IMG/VR virus record: IMGVR_UViG_3300042924_004685 | Span: 1 to 26,449 of that record | DNA length: 26,449 bases | Origin: a virus | Strand: one strand, 5' to 3' | In this document: in pieces, positions 11,556 to 17,465 of the stretch | Layout of the letters: each line of letters opens with the position of its first letter | How positions within the stretch are numbered: position 1 is the stretch's first letter | Translations under genes and position numbers: made by a program | The notes under the pieces: model-generated | The model's input: only the letters and a program-made list of their open reading frames with translations | Told to the model about the DNA's origin: nothing | The model's database searches: none

Positions 11556-11981
11556 ATGTCTATGCCTCATCCATCACAAATTGATTGGCAAGGAATTGAG
11601 AAGAAAATGAATGAACTAAAGACTACGCCTACTCACAGTAACGGTGAGGAATGGCGAGAAGGTTATACAAAGATTGAACATCCCGAATGGGGAACTGCAT
11701 TTGTCCGTAGGATAGAGAGAGCAAAGGCAATCGATCTATTGCGTGAATGGAACTCAGAGAACTTTGATCCATACGATATGAATACTCACGATATGATAGA
11801 ATACTGTCTTGACATGATGGAATCTGGTGTCAAAGGTTGGGTGGAATGGACCAACGCAGAACTTGCTGAGGAACTGAATAGAATGAACACCGATGCAGAT
11901 TGGCACTATGAAAATGAAGAAGATGAAAATGGTGAGGAATGTCCAGTCTTTTATGAAGTTTACAATGGAGTGCACGGATGA
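11556..11981 (+). CDS. Larger paralogue of the 11313 product
   Basis: The product is 141 residues: an N-terminal part beginning MSMPHPSQIDWQGIEKKMNE, a shared domain of about residues 52-105 (RAKAIDLLREWNSENFD, then GVKGWVEWTNAELAEELNRM), and an acidic end (YENEEDENGEECPVFYEVYN). Only the shared domain matches the upstream gene, so the ends were gained or lost after duplication. The Trp-rich, acidic nature suggests a protein-binding adaptor rather than an enzyme. The ATGA overlap with the next gene indicates coupling. Confidence 0.72.
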   Translation: MSMPHPSQIDWQGIEKKMNELKTTPTHSNGEEWREGYTKIEHPEWGTAFVRRIERAKAIDLLREWNSENFDPYDMNTHDMIEYCLDMMESGVKGWVEWTNAELAEELNRMNTDADWHYENEEDENGEECPVFYEVYNGVHG

Positions 11982-12193
11982 TAAATACCTATCAAGAATG
12001 GATGGTCATACTTGAAGATGACCACCAAGAACTGTTTACCTATGCAACTTGGGCGTCTTGTGAGAGAGACGCCGAAGAGGATGCGGTATTCAACACGAAC
12101 TTGCAAGGTGTCCGTAATGTGACCGCAATCCCAATGGACACTTACAGACTTGCTCTGCGTACGCCAACTAACAAAACCGAAAGAGTGCTTTGA
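11978..12193 (+). CDS. Hypothetical 71-residue protein
   Basis: The product begins MINTYQEWMVILEDDHQELF and continues YATWASCERDAEEDAVFNTN with a final beta part. The start overlaps the preceding stop (ATGA). The end of the gene contains the GCCAACTAACAA box (12163 onward) and its stop falls beside the -33 element of promoter P7, another case where a coding end and a promoter share bases. No family is recognised. Confidence 0.68.
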   Translation: MINTYQEWMVILEDDHQELFTYATWASCERDAEEDAVFNTNLQGVRNVTAIPMDTYRLALRTPTNKTERVL

Positions 12194-12219
12194 TCTTACA
12201 GAAAAATTACTTATGTTTG
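12163..12219 (+). promoter_or_regulatory. Bacteroidota-type promoter with upstream box (P7)
   Basis: GCCAACTAACAAA at 12163-12175, TTTG at 12189-12192, 19 bases, then TATGTTTG at 12212-12219. The -7 box has G for A compared with the other copies. The downstream TATCAAAATTTGACAA repeats that of P2 and P3. Confidence 0.8.
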
Positions 12220-12310
12220 TATATCAAAATTTGACAATCTAAAATTGCTTTTTAACGGGATTGCATTGCGCCTTCCCACATTATACAACTGTCATATAAG
12301 GATTAAAACT

Positions 12311-13717
12311 ATGGCAAACAAGCAAACGAAGCTTAATGCTTCAAAATCAATGGTTCAAAGAAATCGCAAATCTATCGGTGATAAATTTGAGAAAGAAATG
12401 GACCGGAAACTCACATCAGCCGGTTTGTATAGCAGTAAAAAAACTGTTAAAACATCAATCGGAGATTTCATCTGTGACCATTTTGTTGAGACTAAAAAAT
12501 CAACCTACTGGATCGAATCAACCATATTCGTTGATACACCACAAGCAAGAAAGCTCAATGAAAAGAAACGAGCTATTGAATCAACAACGAATCACATTGA
12601 CAGATGGGTGATTTTCTATAAAGAAGGTCCTGGACAAAAGTCCAGAAAAAACATTAACGCATATACAAAGACTCTCGAAAATGAAGGATGGACTGTGTTG
12701 AATGGTATCAATGAAATTGATTTATTCATTAACATTCTTTCCGATGATTCAATGTCTATTGCACTAAATGAACGCGGATATATCCGTAAACCAAAACTCA
12801 TGGAAATTCCATTTGAGGACATCCTACCAAACGAAACCAATCGTGACATACACGATAAGGCAGCCGAAAAAGACCTGTTAAAACTATGTAAGTGCATATT
12901 GAAATACGGATTCCTAACACAGCTGAATGTTGTTCCTGAAACCATCAACGGTGTTCGCACTGGCAAATACAAACTAATTGAAGGACACCGCAGACATCAT
13001 GCCGTTGTGGAACTTATCAGAAAGTTTTATGGTAAAGAACTTGAAGGTGGAACATTCCCTTGTGTAGTGGTTGATTGGGTTACAACAGAAATGCACAAAC
13101 AGGTGCACGAATTGATGATACTTTTGAACACAACAACAAAACCTTGGAATGTTGAGAACTATGTGAACTCACATTTCAAAGCCGCTGAACAAGTAAACAA
13201 TGTAGAAAAGTTTTTCTCATACGGAACTTTGAAGTGGATGTATAAGACTGCAGACGCTAACAAATTCAAACACAGTAAGCTCCTATACATTTTAGGTCCA
13301 GTTTCAGACGCTAACACAGCTGCTTCAAAATGGATTGACCGTGAACAAATCAAAGATGGTGACTATCGCATAACCGAAAAGGAATTTGATAAAAAGATGA
13401 AACCATTTGTTGATAATCATTTGATACCGTTTATCAAGTGGCACATGGGTTCTCGTAACTATGATGCGTCAAATACAACGGTTGCTGATGTGTTTATGAA
13501 ATCCTTATTCTTCCAATATAGAACCGGAATGATGAAAGATGCGGAGGTATCTGCAAACGTTGAGGCGTTCAAAAAGATTAAGAAGAAAGATATGCCAACC
13601 GATGCGAATGACGAAGGTATGGACACCTTGAAAACTTTGATAAAAAACATTCTTGATTCACAGAACAACGGTGTTTCATTAAATGTTAAGACACCGAAGA
13701 AAAGAATCGCGGTTTGA
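12311..13717 (+). CDS. ParB-like (sulfiredoxin-fold) protein with N-terminal nuclease-like region
   Basis: The protein is 468 residues. The start at 12311 is preferred because the in-frame ATG at 12245 has no ribosome binding site and lies in the transcript leader. Residues 165-240 match the ParB/Srx fold: MEIPFEDILPNET opens it, and the box IEGHRRHHAVVELI (about 223-236) corresponds to the ParB G-E-R-R-x-R-A motif that binds CTP or ATP. Residues 20-140 (GDFICDHFV around 51, YWIESTIF around 66) look like a restriction-endonuclease-type core, but the usual E-x-K lysine is Thr, so activity is doubtful. The C-terminal 200 residues are helical and Lys-rich. ParB-like phage proteins act as nucleases, transcription regulators or DNA organisers. 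It has its own promoter and terminator. Confidence 0.78.
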   Translation: MANKQTKLNASKSMVQRNRKSIGDKFEKEMDRKLTSAGLYSSKKTVKTSIGDFICDHFVETKKSTYWIESTIFVDTPQARKLNEKKRAIESTTNHIDRWVIFYKEGPGQKSRKNINAYTKTLENEGWTVLNGINEIDLFINILSDDSMSIALNERGYIRKPKLMEIPFEDILPNETNRDIHDKAAEKDLLKLCKCILKYGFLTQLNVVPETINGVRTGKYKLIEGHRRHHAVVELIRKFYGKELEGGTFPCVVVDWVTTEMHKQVHELMILLNTTTKPWNVENYVNSHFKAAEQVNNVEKFFSYGTLKWMYKTADANKFKHSKLLYILGPVSDANTAASKWIDREQIKDGDYRITEKEFDKKMKPFVDNHLIPFIKWHMGSRNYDASNTTVADVFMKSLFFQYRTGMMKDAEVSANVEAFKKIKKKDMPTDANDEGMDTLKTLIKNILDSQNNGVSLNVKTPKKRIAV

Positions 13718-13725
13718 TAACGGAT

Positions 13726-13755
13726 GGGGCAGTTTATGACTGCCCCCTTTTTTTA
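13726..13755 (+). terminator. Rho-independent terminator after the ParB-like gene
   Basis: GGGGCAGT-TTATG-ACTGCCCC is followed by a run of seven or more T. It is a textbook intrinsic terminator 9 bases after the stop. Confidence 0.92.
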
Positions 13756-13757
13756 TC

Positions 13758-13813
13758 GCCAACTAACAATCTTAAAAATAGTTTGGTCATGTCAAATAAA
13801 TTCCCTATATTTG
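13758..13813 (+). promoter_or_regulatory. Bacteroidota-type promoter with upstream box (P8)
   Basis: GCCAACTAACAA at 13758-13769, TTTG at 13782-13785, 20 bases, then TATATTTG at 13806-13813. It sits immediately after the terminator and should drive the operon starting at 13836. Confidence 0.82.
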
Positions 13814-13835
13814 TATAACAATAAAGGATAACTCA

Positions 13836-14078
13836 ATGGATTGGATTGAAGAATACTATGATGTTGGACAGAAATACAAAGGTTATTTCATAAAGGAAAA
13901 TGAATGTCCAGAATGTCATTCGGATGCGGACATTGAATATCTTGATAGTGGTATCGGTGACGAGTTTTATTTCTATGAAATGAAATGTGGTTGCGGTGCC
14001 CGTTGGACAGAATTTCACAGACTTGTTTTTGACAGTATCAGAATTGACCAACCCGTAAATAAGGAGACAGACCAATGA
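13836..14078 (+). CDS. Small zinc-ribbon-like protein
   Basis: The 80-residue product has a four-cysteine pattern: CPEC at about residues 24-27 and CGC at about 51-53, separated by an acidic beta region. Two such knuckles would hold one zinc in a zinc-ribbon fold, as in many small proteins that touch nucleic acids or RNA polymerase. The rest starts MDWIEEYYDVGQKYKGYFIK and ends RIDQPVNKETDQ. AAAGGATAACTCA precedes the ATG. It is the first gene of an operon whose next start overlaps its stop (ATGA). Confidence 0.74.
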   Translation: MDWIEEYYDVGQKYKGYFIKENECPECHSDADIEYLDSGIGDEFYFYEMKCGCGARWTEFHRLVFDSIRIDQPVNKETDQ

Positions 14079-14350
14079 CAGATGACAAGAACTTTCATCA
14101 TGGCTACACAAGACAAGAGATAGTGGATGCTATCATTGATTTTGAATTGGACAATGATATACTACCCGATTGGCGTGAGGTATTGGAATATGGATTCGGT
14201 GGATATTCTTATACCGATGATGATGTCCTCCGTGAAATGTATGATGAATACTTTACGGAACCTGAAAGGGTTGCTGAGGAATCACCTGAGGATATGTGGA
14301 CATTCGATATAGATGGAGTCGCAACCGATGGCCGAGGTAATCATGTTTAA
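14075..14350 (+). CDS. Hypothetical 91-residue acidic protein
   Basis: The protein begins MTDDKNFHHGYTRQEIVDAI and contains DFELDNDILPDWREVLEYGF and YTDDDVLREMYDEYFTEPER. It is strongly acidic and mainly helical. Translationally coupled to the zinc-ribbon gene by a 4-base overlap, it may act with it. Its tail overlaps the start of the next gene by 8 bases. No family is recognised. Confidence 0.72.
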   Translation: MTDDKNFHHGYTRQEIVDAIIDFELDNDILPDWREVLEYGFGGYSYTDDDVLREMYDEYFTEPERVAEESPEDMWTFDIDGVATDGRGNHV

Positions 14351-14555
14351 CCCAAGTCTCGAATATCTTATCGGACTGTCAAAGCTCTCCGGTCGATCAT
14401 TTAATCAAACTCTAGGTCGGATTATTTCCAGTCTTCCCGAAGATGAAAGACCACCACTATTTGTCAGAGACGATGATGGAAGTCTTATATCCGCTAAACA
14501 AGTAATCCAAGAACATTTTGGACCCAAGCGTATTGGGTTTATACACAATCAATAA
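14343..14555 (+). CDS. Hypothetical 70-residue protein
   Basis: The start is placed at ATG 14343 (MFNPSLEYLIGLSKLSGRSF) because GAGG lies 6 bases upstream; an alternative ATG at 14313 would overlap the previous gene by 38 bases. The first helix resembles a ribbon- or helix-like DNA-binding segment (GLSKLSGRSFNQTLGRIISS), and the second half is a beta-turn with D-D-D-G-S. A regulator is conceivable, but no motif is decisive. Confidence 0.66.
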   Translation: MFNPSLEYLIGLSKLSGRSFNQTLGRIISSLPEDERPPLFVRDDDGSLISAKQVIQEHFGPKRIGFIHNQ

Positions 14556-14566
14556 GGAATCATGTA

Positions 14567-14758
14567 ATGGAATATCTAACATTCACCTTACTCTTTATCG
14601 CGGCCGTTGCAGGTGTCACCGCAACCGCACTAATGATTATCTACCACATAAACCGTAAATGGTTATGGTCTCGTGACGCCGCTTGGTTACACGCGGATAT
14701 TTGTAAATATGCTCTATGGTCTGCTCTAGCATCCGGTGTATTGGAGTTATATCTATGA
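14567..14758 (+). CDS. Small membrane protein (63 residues)
   Basis: The first segment, LTFTLLFIAAVAGVTATALM, is a clear membrane helix. After a basic, Trp-containing loop (HINRKWLWSRDAAW) a second weaker hydrophobic segment (YALWSALASGVLELYL) ends the protein. The positive loop predicts it stays inside. It overlaps the next membrane-protein gene by four bases, so the two may form a complex. No known family; spanin or holin roles cannot be excluded but lack support. Confidence 0.7.
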   Translation: MEYLTFTLLFIAAVAGVTATALMIIYHINRKWLWSRDAAWLHADICKYALWSALASGVLELYL

Positions 14759-14928
14759 CTGCATTACTCTCATCAATCTTACTTGCTATTGCACTTGTAT
14801 TCGGAGTGGTGTATTGGATTGATTGGATAAACCGTGTCCGCATCCGTTGGAACATGAGGCGTGAAAGTAGTAATCAAACCCATACGGATTGGGAATTTGT
14901 TAAATATGTTTTAAGGAGGCACCGATGA
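14755..14928 (+). CDS. Small single-span membrane protein (57 residues)
   Basis: The start at 14755 overlaps the preceding stop (ATGA) and is preferred over an upstream in-frame start at 14716. The hydrophobic N-terminal segment (LLSSILLAIALVFGVVYWI) is followed by a strongly basic cytoplasmic tail (RVRIRWNMRRESSNQTHTDW, then KYVLRRHR). That layout predicts a single membrane span with N-out/C-in topology. It is also coupled to the following gene by a 4-base overlap. Confidence 0.68.
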   Translation: MTALLSSILLAIALVFGVVYWIDWINRVRIRWNMRRESSNQTHTDWEFVKYVLRRHR

Positions 14929-15062
14929 AAGTCTATGTGCTTTACAACCAAAGATTTTGCGAGATTCGTGGTGTTTATTCTACACACGATCTTGCAATGG
15001 AAAATGCGGAATACGGAACAGACTTTGTATACGAATGCGTACTTGACGAGGTATTTGCATGA
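14925..15062 (+). CDS. Small 45-residue protein
   Basis: This short frame has AAGGAGG 5 bases upstream, the strongest Shine-Dalgarno sequence in this operon. It begins MKVYVLYNQRFCEIRGVYST, continues HDLAMENAEYGTDFVYE and ends LDEVFA. The strand-helix-strand layout resembles tiny phage proteins with a 'V-Y-x-x-x-E-x-A' block. Both ends overlap neighbouring genes, which strongly supports that it is translated. Confidence 0.7.
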   Translation: MKVYVLYNQRFCEIRGVYSTHDLAMENAEYGTDFVYECVLDEVFA

Positions 15063-15214
15063 TGGGATTCAATGTTAAACCTGGAGTGTGGACAGAGGAT
15101 AGTCCAAGAACTGTTGATGTTCTAATGAACATTGTTCTATGGTTAGTAGGATTGACTGTGTTGAATACTGTGTTGATTGGCATGATACTCTGGATGATAT
15201 TTAGGAACAAATAA
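15062..15214 (+). CDS. Small single-span membrane protein (50 residues)
   Basis: The ATG overlaps the preceding TGA by one base. After a hydrophilic start (MGFNVKPGVWTEDSPRTVDV) comes a long hydrophobic stretch (NIVLWLVGLTVLNTVLIGMI) and a short basic tail (FRNK). It is a likely single-span protein with the N-terminus outside. No family is known. It is the third small membrane protein in this operon. Confidence 0.65.
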   Translation: MGFNVKPGVWTEDSPRTVDVLMNIVLWLVGLTVLNTVLIGMILWMIFRNK

Positions 15215-15227
15215 ATTGGAGTAAGTG

Positions 15228-15845
15228 ATGACAAGAATTGATATTATCAATCATCTTATACAAAAATATGGGTATAAGAACTATCTTGAAATCGGTGTTC
15301 GTACAAATAATGATTGCTTCAATCATATCAACATAGAAAATAAAGTTGGTGTAGATCCGGGCTATGAGAATCCAAATGAACGGTATGACTACCGAATGGA
15401 ATCTGATGAATTTTTTGTTCAAGTTCGTTCTGGCCAAACCGAGTTTTCTAAGGACCACAAGTGGGATATAATCTTCATTGATGGGTTGCACCTTGCAGAC
15501 CAAGTTCATCGTGACATACTCAATTCATTGGAACACCTTGATCAAAATGGAACGATTGTTATGCACGATTGCTGTCCACCATTTGAAAATGCTTCTCGTG
15601 AAGTCAATACGGGTTTATGGTGTGGAACTGTGTGGAAGGCGTATATGTGGTTTAGAAATAATAGACCAGATTTGTTTATGACCTGTGTTGATGATGACTT
15701 TGGTGTTGGGATTATACAACGAGGTAAACAAGAACTTGCACCGAATACGAATCCTATGTATGAATACAATAACTTCTTCGGGAATAGAAGTGAGTATTTG
15801 AATATGATTACACCTGAACAATTTTTGAATATGTTTCCACAATAA
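15228..15845 (+). CDS. Class I SAM-dependent methyltransferase
   Basis: The protein is 205 residues, with ATG at 15228 (an in-frame GTG lies one codon earlier) and GGAG 7 bases upstream. Motif I is YLEIGVRTNND (about 19-29), the acidic residue at the end of strand 2 is in VGVDPG, and later motifs are WDIIFIDGLHLADQV and GTIVMHDCCPP. This fits the Methyltransf_24 group of Rossmann-fold methyltransferases, many of which act on sugars or small metabolites rather than DNA. The substrate cannot be read from the sequence. It probably acts in the cytoplasm and might modify nucleotides, surface sugars or virion glycans. Confidence 0.82.
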   Translation: MTRIDIINHLIQKYGYKNYLEIGVRTNNDCFNHINIENKVGVDPGYENPNERYDYRMESDEFFVQVRSGQTEFSKDHKWDIIFIDGLHLADQVHRDILNSLEHLDQNGTIVMHDCCPPFENASREVNTGLWCGTVWKAYMWFRNNRPDLFMTCVDDDFGVGIIQRGKQELAPNTNPMYEYNNFFGNRSEYLNMITPEQFLNMFPQ

Positions 15846-15908
15846 GTGGTGAGGTATGTGACAAACTCAAACGAAGTTTGAAGTTGGAAGATACCGAACA
15901 CAATAACA

Positions 15909-16076
15909 ATGGTGAATACTATGGACAAGCAACCGAAAACAATACTGGAAAACGGCGACGAGCGACTGACAAATTGGTTGATTGGATTGGGTTTGGCAAA
16001 TGCAATACTCTTTCTATTCATTGGTGGAAAGTTTCTATCTGCAATTCGTGGATTACTAGAAGTATTTGGAGAGTGA
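15909..16076 (+). CDS. Small single-span membrane protein (55 residues)
   Basis: The frame can start at ATG 15909 or ATG 15921. The earlier one is chosen because the preceding GATACCGAACACAATAACA resembles the TACCG leader spacing. The protein begins MVNTMDKQPKTILENGDERL and has a hydrophobic helix (NWLIGLGLANAILFLFIGG) followed by a short basic amphipathic tail (KFLSAIRGLLEVFGE). The next gene begins one base after its stop. No family is recognised. Confidence 0.6.
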   Translation: MVNTMDKQPKTILENGDERLTNWLIGLGLANAILFLFIGGKFLSAIRGLLEVFGE

Positions 16077-16077
16077 C

Positions 16078-16404
16078 ATGAAAAACATAACGACAGACAT
16101 GATAAGAGAATGGATTGTCCAATGTGATTCTCAACTGAAACACTTACAGAACGCAAGGGAATTTATCAAACGTGAATACTATGAAAGACACACGATTGAT
16201 TGGTCATTGGAAGAAGATTTGTTGATGGTAATAGGCAATCTTATCGGTGAACATAAAGCAAAGAAGCAACTGTTAGAAAAGATGTTGATTCATTGTGAAA
16301 CTGAAAACGTAGTCCAAATGTTTGATCCTTTCCTTAAAAGAATAGATAACAGACTTCCAGAATATATGCTAAAAGAATTTTGGAATTATGTATACGAGAT
16401 TTGA
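16078..16404 (+). CDS. Hypothetical 108-residue coiled-coil-like protein
   Basis: The start is ATG 16078, one base after the preceding stop, with GGAGAG upstream; an in-frame ATG at 16066 lies inside the preceding gene. The product MKNITTDMIREWIVQCDSQL continues with long charged helices (KHLQNAREFIKREYYERHTI, LIGEHKAKKQLLEKMLIHCE). It is probably an all-helical, partly coiled-coil protein. Its stop is 4 bases before tRNA-Leu(UAA), so the tRNA may be processed from the same transcript. Confidence 0.72.
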   Translation: MKNITTDMIREWIVQCDSQLKHLQNAREFIKREYYERHTIDWSLEEDLLMVIGNLIGEHKAKKQLLEKMLIHCETENVVQMFDPFLKRIDNRLPEYMLKEFWNYVYEI

Positions 16405-16408
16405 TTTG

Positions 16409-16491
16409 GGTCCGGTGGCGAAATGGCAGACGCACAGGACTTAAAATCCTGAGAGGGAGACTTCGTGCGGGTTCGAGTCCCGCCCGGACTA
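16409..16491 (+). tRNA. tRNA-Leu (anticodon UAA)
   Basis: Acceptor GGTCCGG (16409-16415) pairs with CCGGACT (16484-16490), with a G-U first pair and A16491 as discriminator. The anticodon arm CAGGA-CTTAAAA-TCCTG gives anticodon UAA for UUA codons. The long variable arm (GAGGGAGACTTC region) and T-arm GCGGG-TTCGAGT-CCCGC are typical of tRNA-Leu. CCA is not encoded. UUA is a frequent leucine codon in AT-rich genomes, so this tRNA may match phage codon demand. Confidence 0.95.
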
Positions 16492-16497
16492 CAATCA

Positions 16498-16537
16498 ATG
16501 GGTAGTGGTTTTTTAATCACTACCCATATTTATTTTG
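16498..16537 (+). terminator. Terminator after tRNA-Leu(UAA)
   Basis: ATGGGTAGTG (16498-16507) pairs perfectly with CACTACCCAT (16518-16527), followed by ATTTATTTT. It separates the early-type operon from the lysis genes. Confidence 0.8.
16525..16534 (+). promoter_or_regulatory. Putative late-promoter motif L1 (CATATTTATT)
   Basis: This lies 38 bases before the holin-like ATG. It is a variant of CATATTTATAT found at four other positions ahead of late-type genes, always in sense orientation. Confidence 0.4.
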
Positions 16538-16572
16538 GTAGATATGTTTTTTTTATTATATGAGGTTATATC

Positions 16573-16836
16573 ATGTTAGATACCTTAAAGACATTCATAC
16601 CATTACTTGTTTTGTCCGTCATCGCAATCGGTGCAACATTTGGGGATGGTAACTTCAGCACATTCGCTGTTGGTTTAAGTAAGTATGCACTTGCCGTTGG
16701 AGCTGCATGGTTTGTTGATTCATACTTAATCAAGGAGGTAAAGACCCGTGAGATACTTGCAGAAAATCCTGTTGCTTACGCTATTTGGTTGTTTGCTAAC
16801 ATCCTTACCGCTGCTCTCTGCTTCTCAAACAGTTGA
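16573..16836 (+). CDS. Holin-like membrane protein
   Basis: The 87-residue protein has three hydrophobic segments: FIPLLVLSVIAIGATF (about 8-23), TFAVGLSKYALAVGAAWF (about 30-47) and AYAIWLFANILTAALCF (about 68-84). A charged loop (KEVKTREILAEN) separates the second and third. Size and topology match class I holins, and the next gene is an endolysin. Holins form lesions in the inner membrane at a set time; with a secreted endolysin the holin may act as a pinholin or trigger. Sequence identity to a known holin family is not claimed. GAGG precedes the ATG. Its 3' 89 bases overlap the endolysin start in another frame. Confidence 0.7.
   Translation: MLDTLKTFIPLLVLSVIAIGATFGDGNFSTFAVGLSKYALAVGAAWFVDSYLIKEVKTREILAENPVAYAIWLFANILTAALCFSNS
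16733..16739 (+). promoter_or_regulatory. Strong ribosome binding site inside the holin-like gene
   Basis: AAGGAGG, the full Shine-Dalgarno sequence, ends 8 bases before the GTG at 16748 and fixes the endolysin start within the holin-like frame. Confidence 0.8.
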
Positions 16837-17329
16837 ACAGACAGACGGTGAAAGAGTAAGAAACATTGCTTACGGATTCGTTGGAACGAAAGAGGAAGGA
16901 AACAACAGCGGTTATTGGGTAAACAGATTTCTCAAATCAGTTGGGTTACGACCTGGTAATCAATGGTGTGCAGCATTCGTTTCATTCTGTCTTGATAGTG
17001 CTAAGATAAAGTCTATGCGTGTTCGCTCTGGTTTAGCCAGACACTTCATTACGAAGAACAAGACAATCCGTGCTACGAAAGTTATGAACTCAAATATGGA
17101 GATTCCTATGGGAACCGTGGTGGTTTGGCGTAGGGGAACAACAATGTTTGGCCATGTTGGGTTCGTTGATAAATGGAAAGGGAAAGGTGGAACTACCATT
17201 GAAGGTAATACATCTTCCGGTAAAAGCGGTAGAGAATGGGATGGTGGGGGAGTATGGTATCGTAAGAGAACGATAAATCCATACAACCATTTCCGAATAA
17301 CAGACTTTGCTCTGTTAGACCAAAGATAA
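16748..17329 (+). CDS. Secreted CHAP-domain endolysin
   Basis: The protein is 193 residues. Residues 1-26 form a signal peptide or signal anchor (YLQKILLLTLFGCLLTSLPL, then SASQ), so export by the host Sec system is likely. The CHAP fold follows: the catalytic Cys in NQWCAAFVSF (C74), the His in FGHVGFVDKW (H136) and the polar residue in IEGNTSSG (about E152/N154). CHAP enzymes cleave amide or peptide bonds in peptidoglycan. The start is GTG, supported by AAGGAGG inside the upstream gene. The signal-peptide codons double as holin-like codons. A strong terminator follows. Confidence 0.86.
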   Translation: MRYLQKILLLTLFGCLLTSLPLLSASQTVEQTDGERVRNIAYGFVGTKEEGNNSGYWVNRFLKSVGLRPGNQWCAAFVSFCLDSAKIKSMRVRSGLARHFITKNKTIRATKVMNSNMEIPMGTVVVWRRGTTMFGHVGFVDKWKGKGGTTIEGNTSSGKSGREWDGGGVWYRKRTINPYNHFRITDFALLDQR

Positions 17330-17333
17330 AATG

Positions 17334-17360
17334 AAGGTGAGTTTCTACTCACCTTTTTTA
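17334..17360 (+). terminator. Rho-independent terminator after the endolysin
   Basis: AAGGTGAGT-TTCT-ACTCACCTT followed by TTTTATTTTT is a clear intrinsic terminator 4 bases past the stop. Confidence 0.92.
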
Positions 17361-17366
17361 TTTTTG

Positions 17367-17398
17367 CTTGTTTGTTACCGAAAGTTTTTGTATATTTG
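17367..17398 (+). promoter_or_regulatory. Weak Bacteroidota-type promoter (P9)
   Basis: TATATTTG (17391-17398) fits the -7 element; CTTG at 17367-17370 gives a 20-base spacing. There is no upstream GCCAACTAACAA box. It lies between the terminator and the late-motif L2, so either may drive the 17466 gene. Confidence 0.55.
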
Positions 17399-17421
17399 TT
17401 TGTGGTTTTGATATATTATAC

Positions 17422-17432
17422 CATATTTATAT
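17422..17432 (+). promoter_or_regulatory. Putative late-promoter motif L2 (CATATTTATAT)
   Basis: Located 33 bases upstream of the ATG at 17466, in sense orientation. Confidence 0.45.
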
Positions 17433-17465
17433 CTACAATGTTTTAGTGTTATGAGTTAGTATGTT

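Noticed and set aside
12245-12310. 22-codon N-terminal extension of the ParB-like protein
   Set aside because: There is no ribosome binding site at 12245 and it lies in the immediate promoter leader; ATG 12311 has a better context.
15542-16156. 204-codon minus-strand frame opposite the methyltransferase gene
   Set aside because: The plus strand has clear methyltransferase motifs and coupled genes; the minus frame has no ribosome binding site or family likeness.
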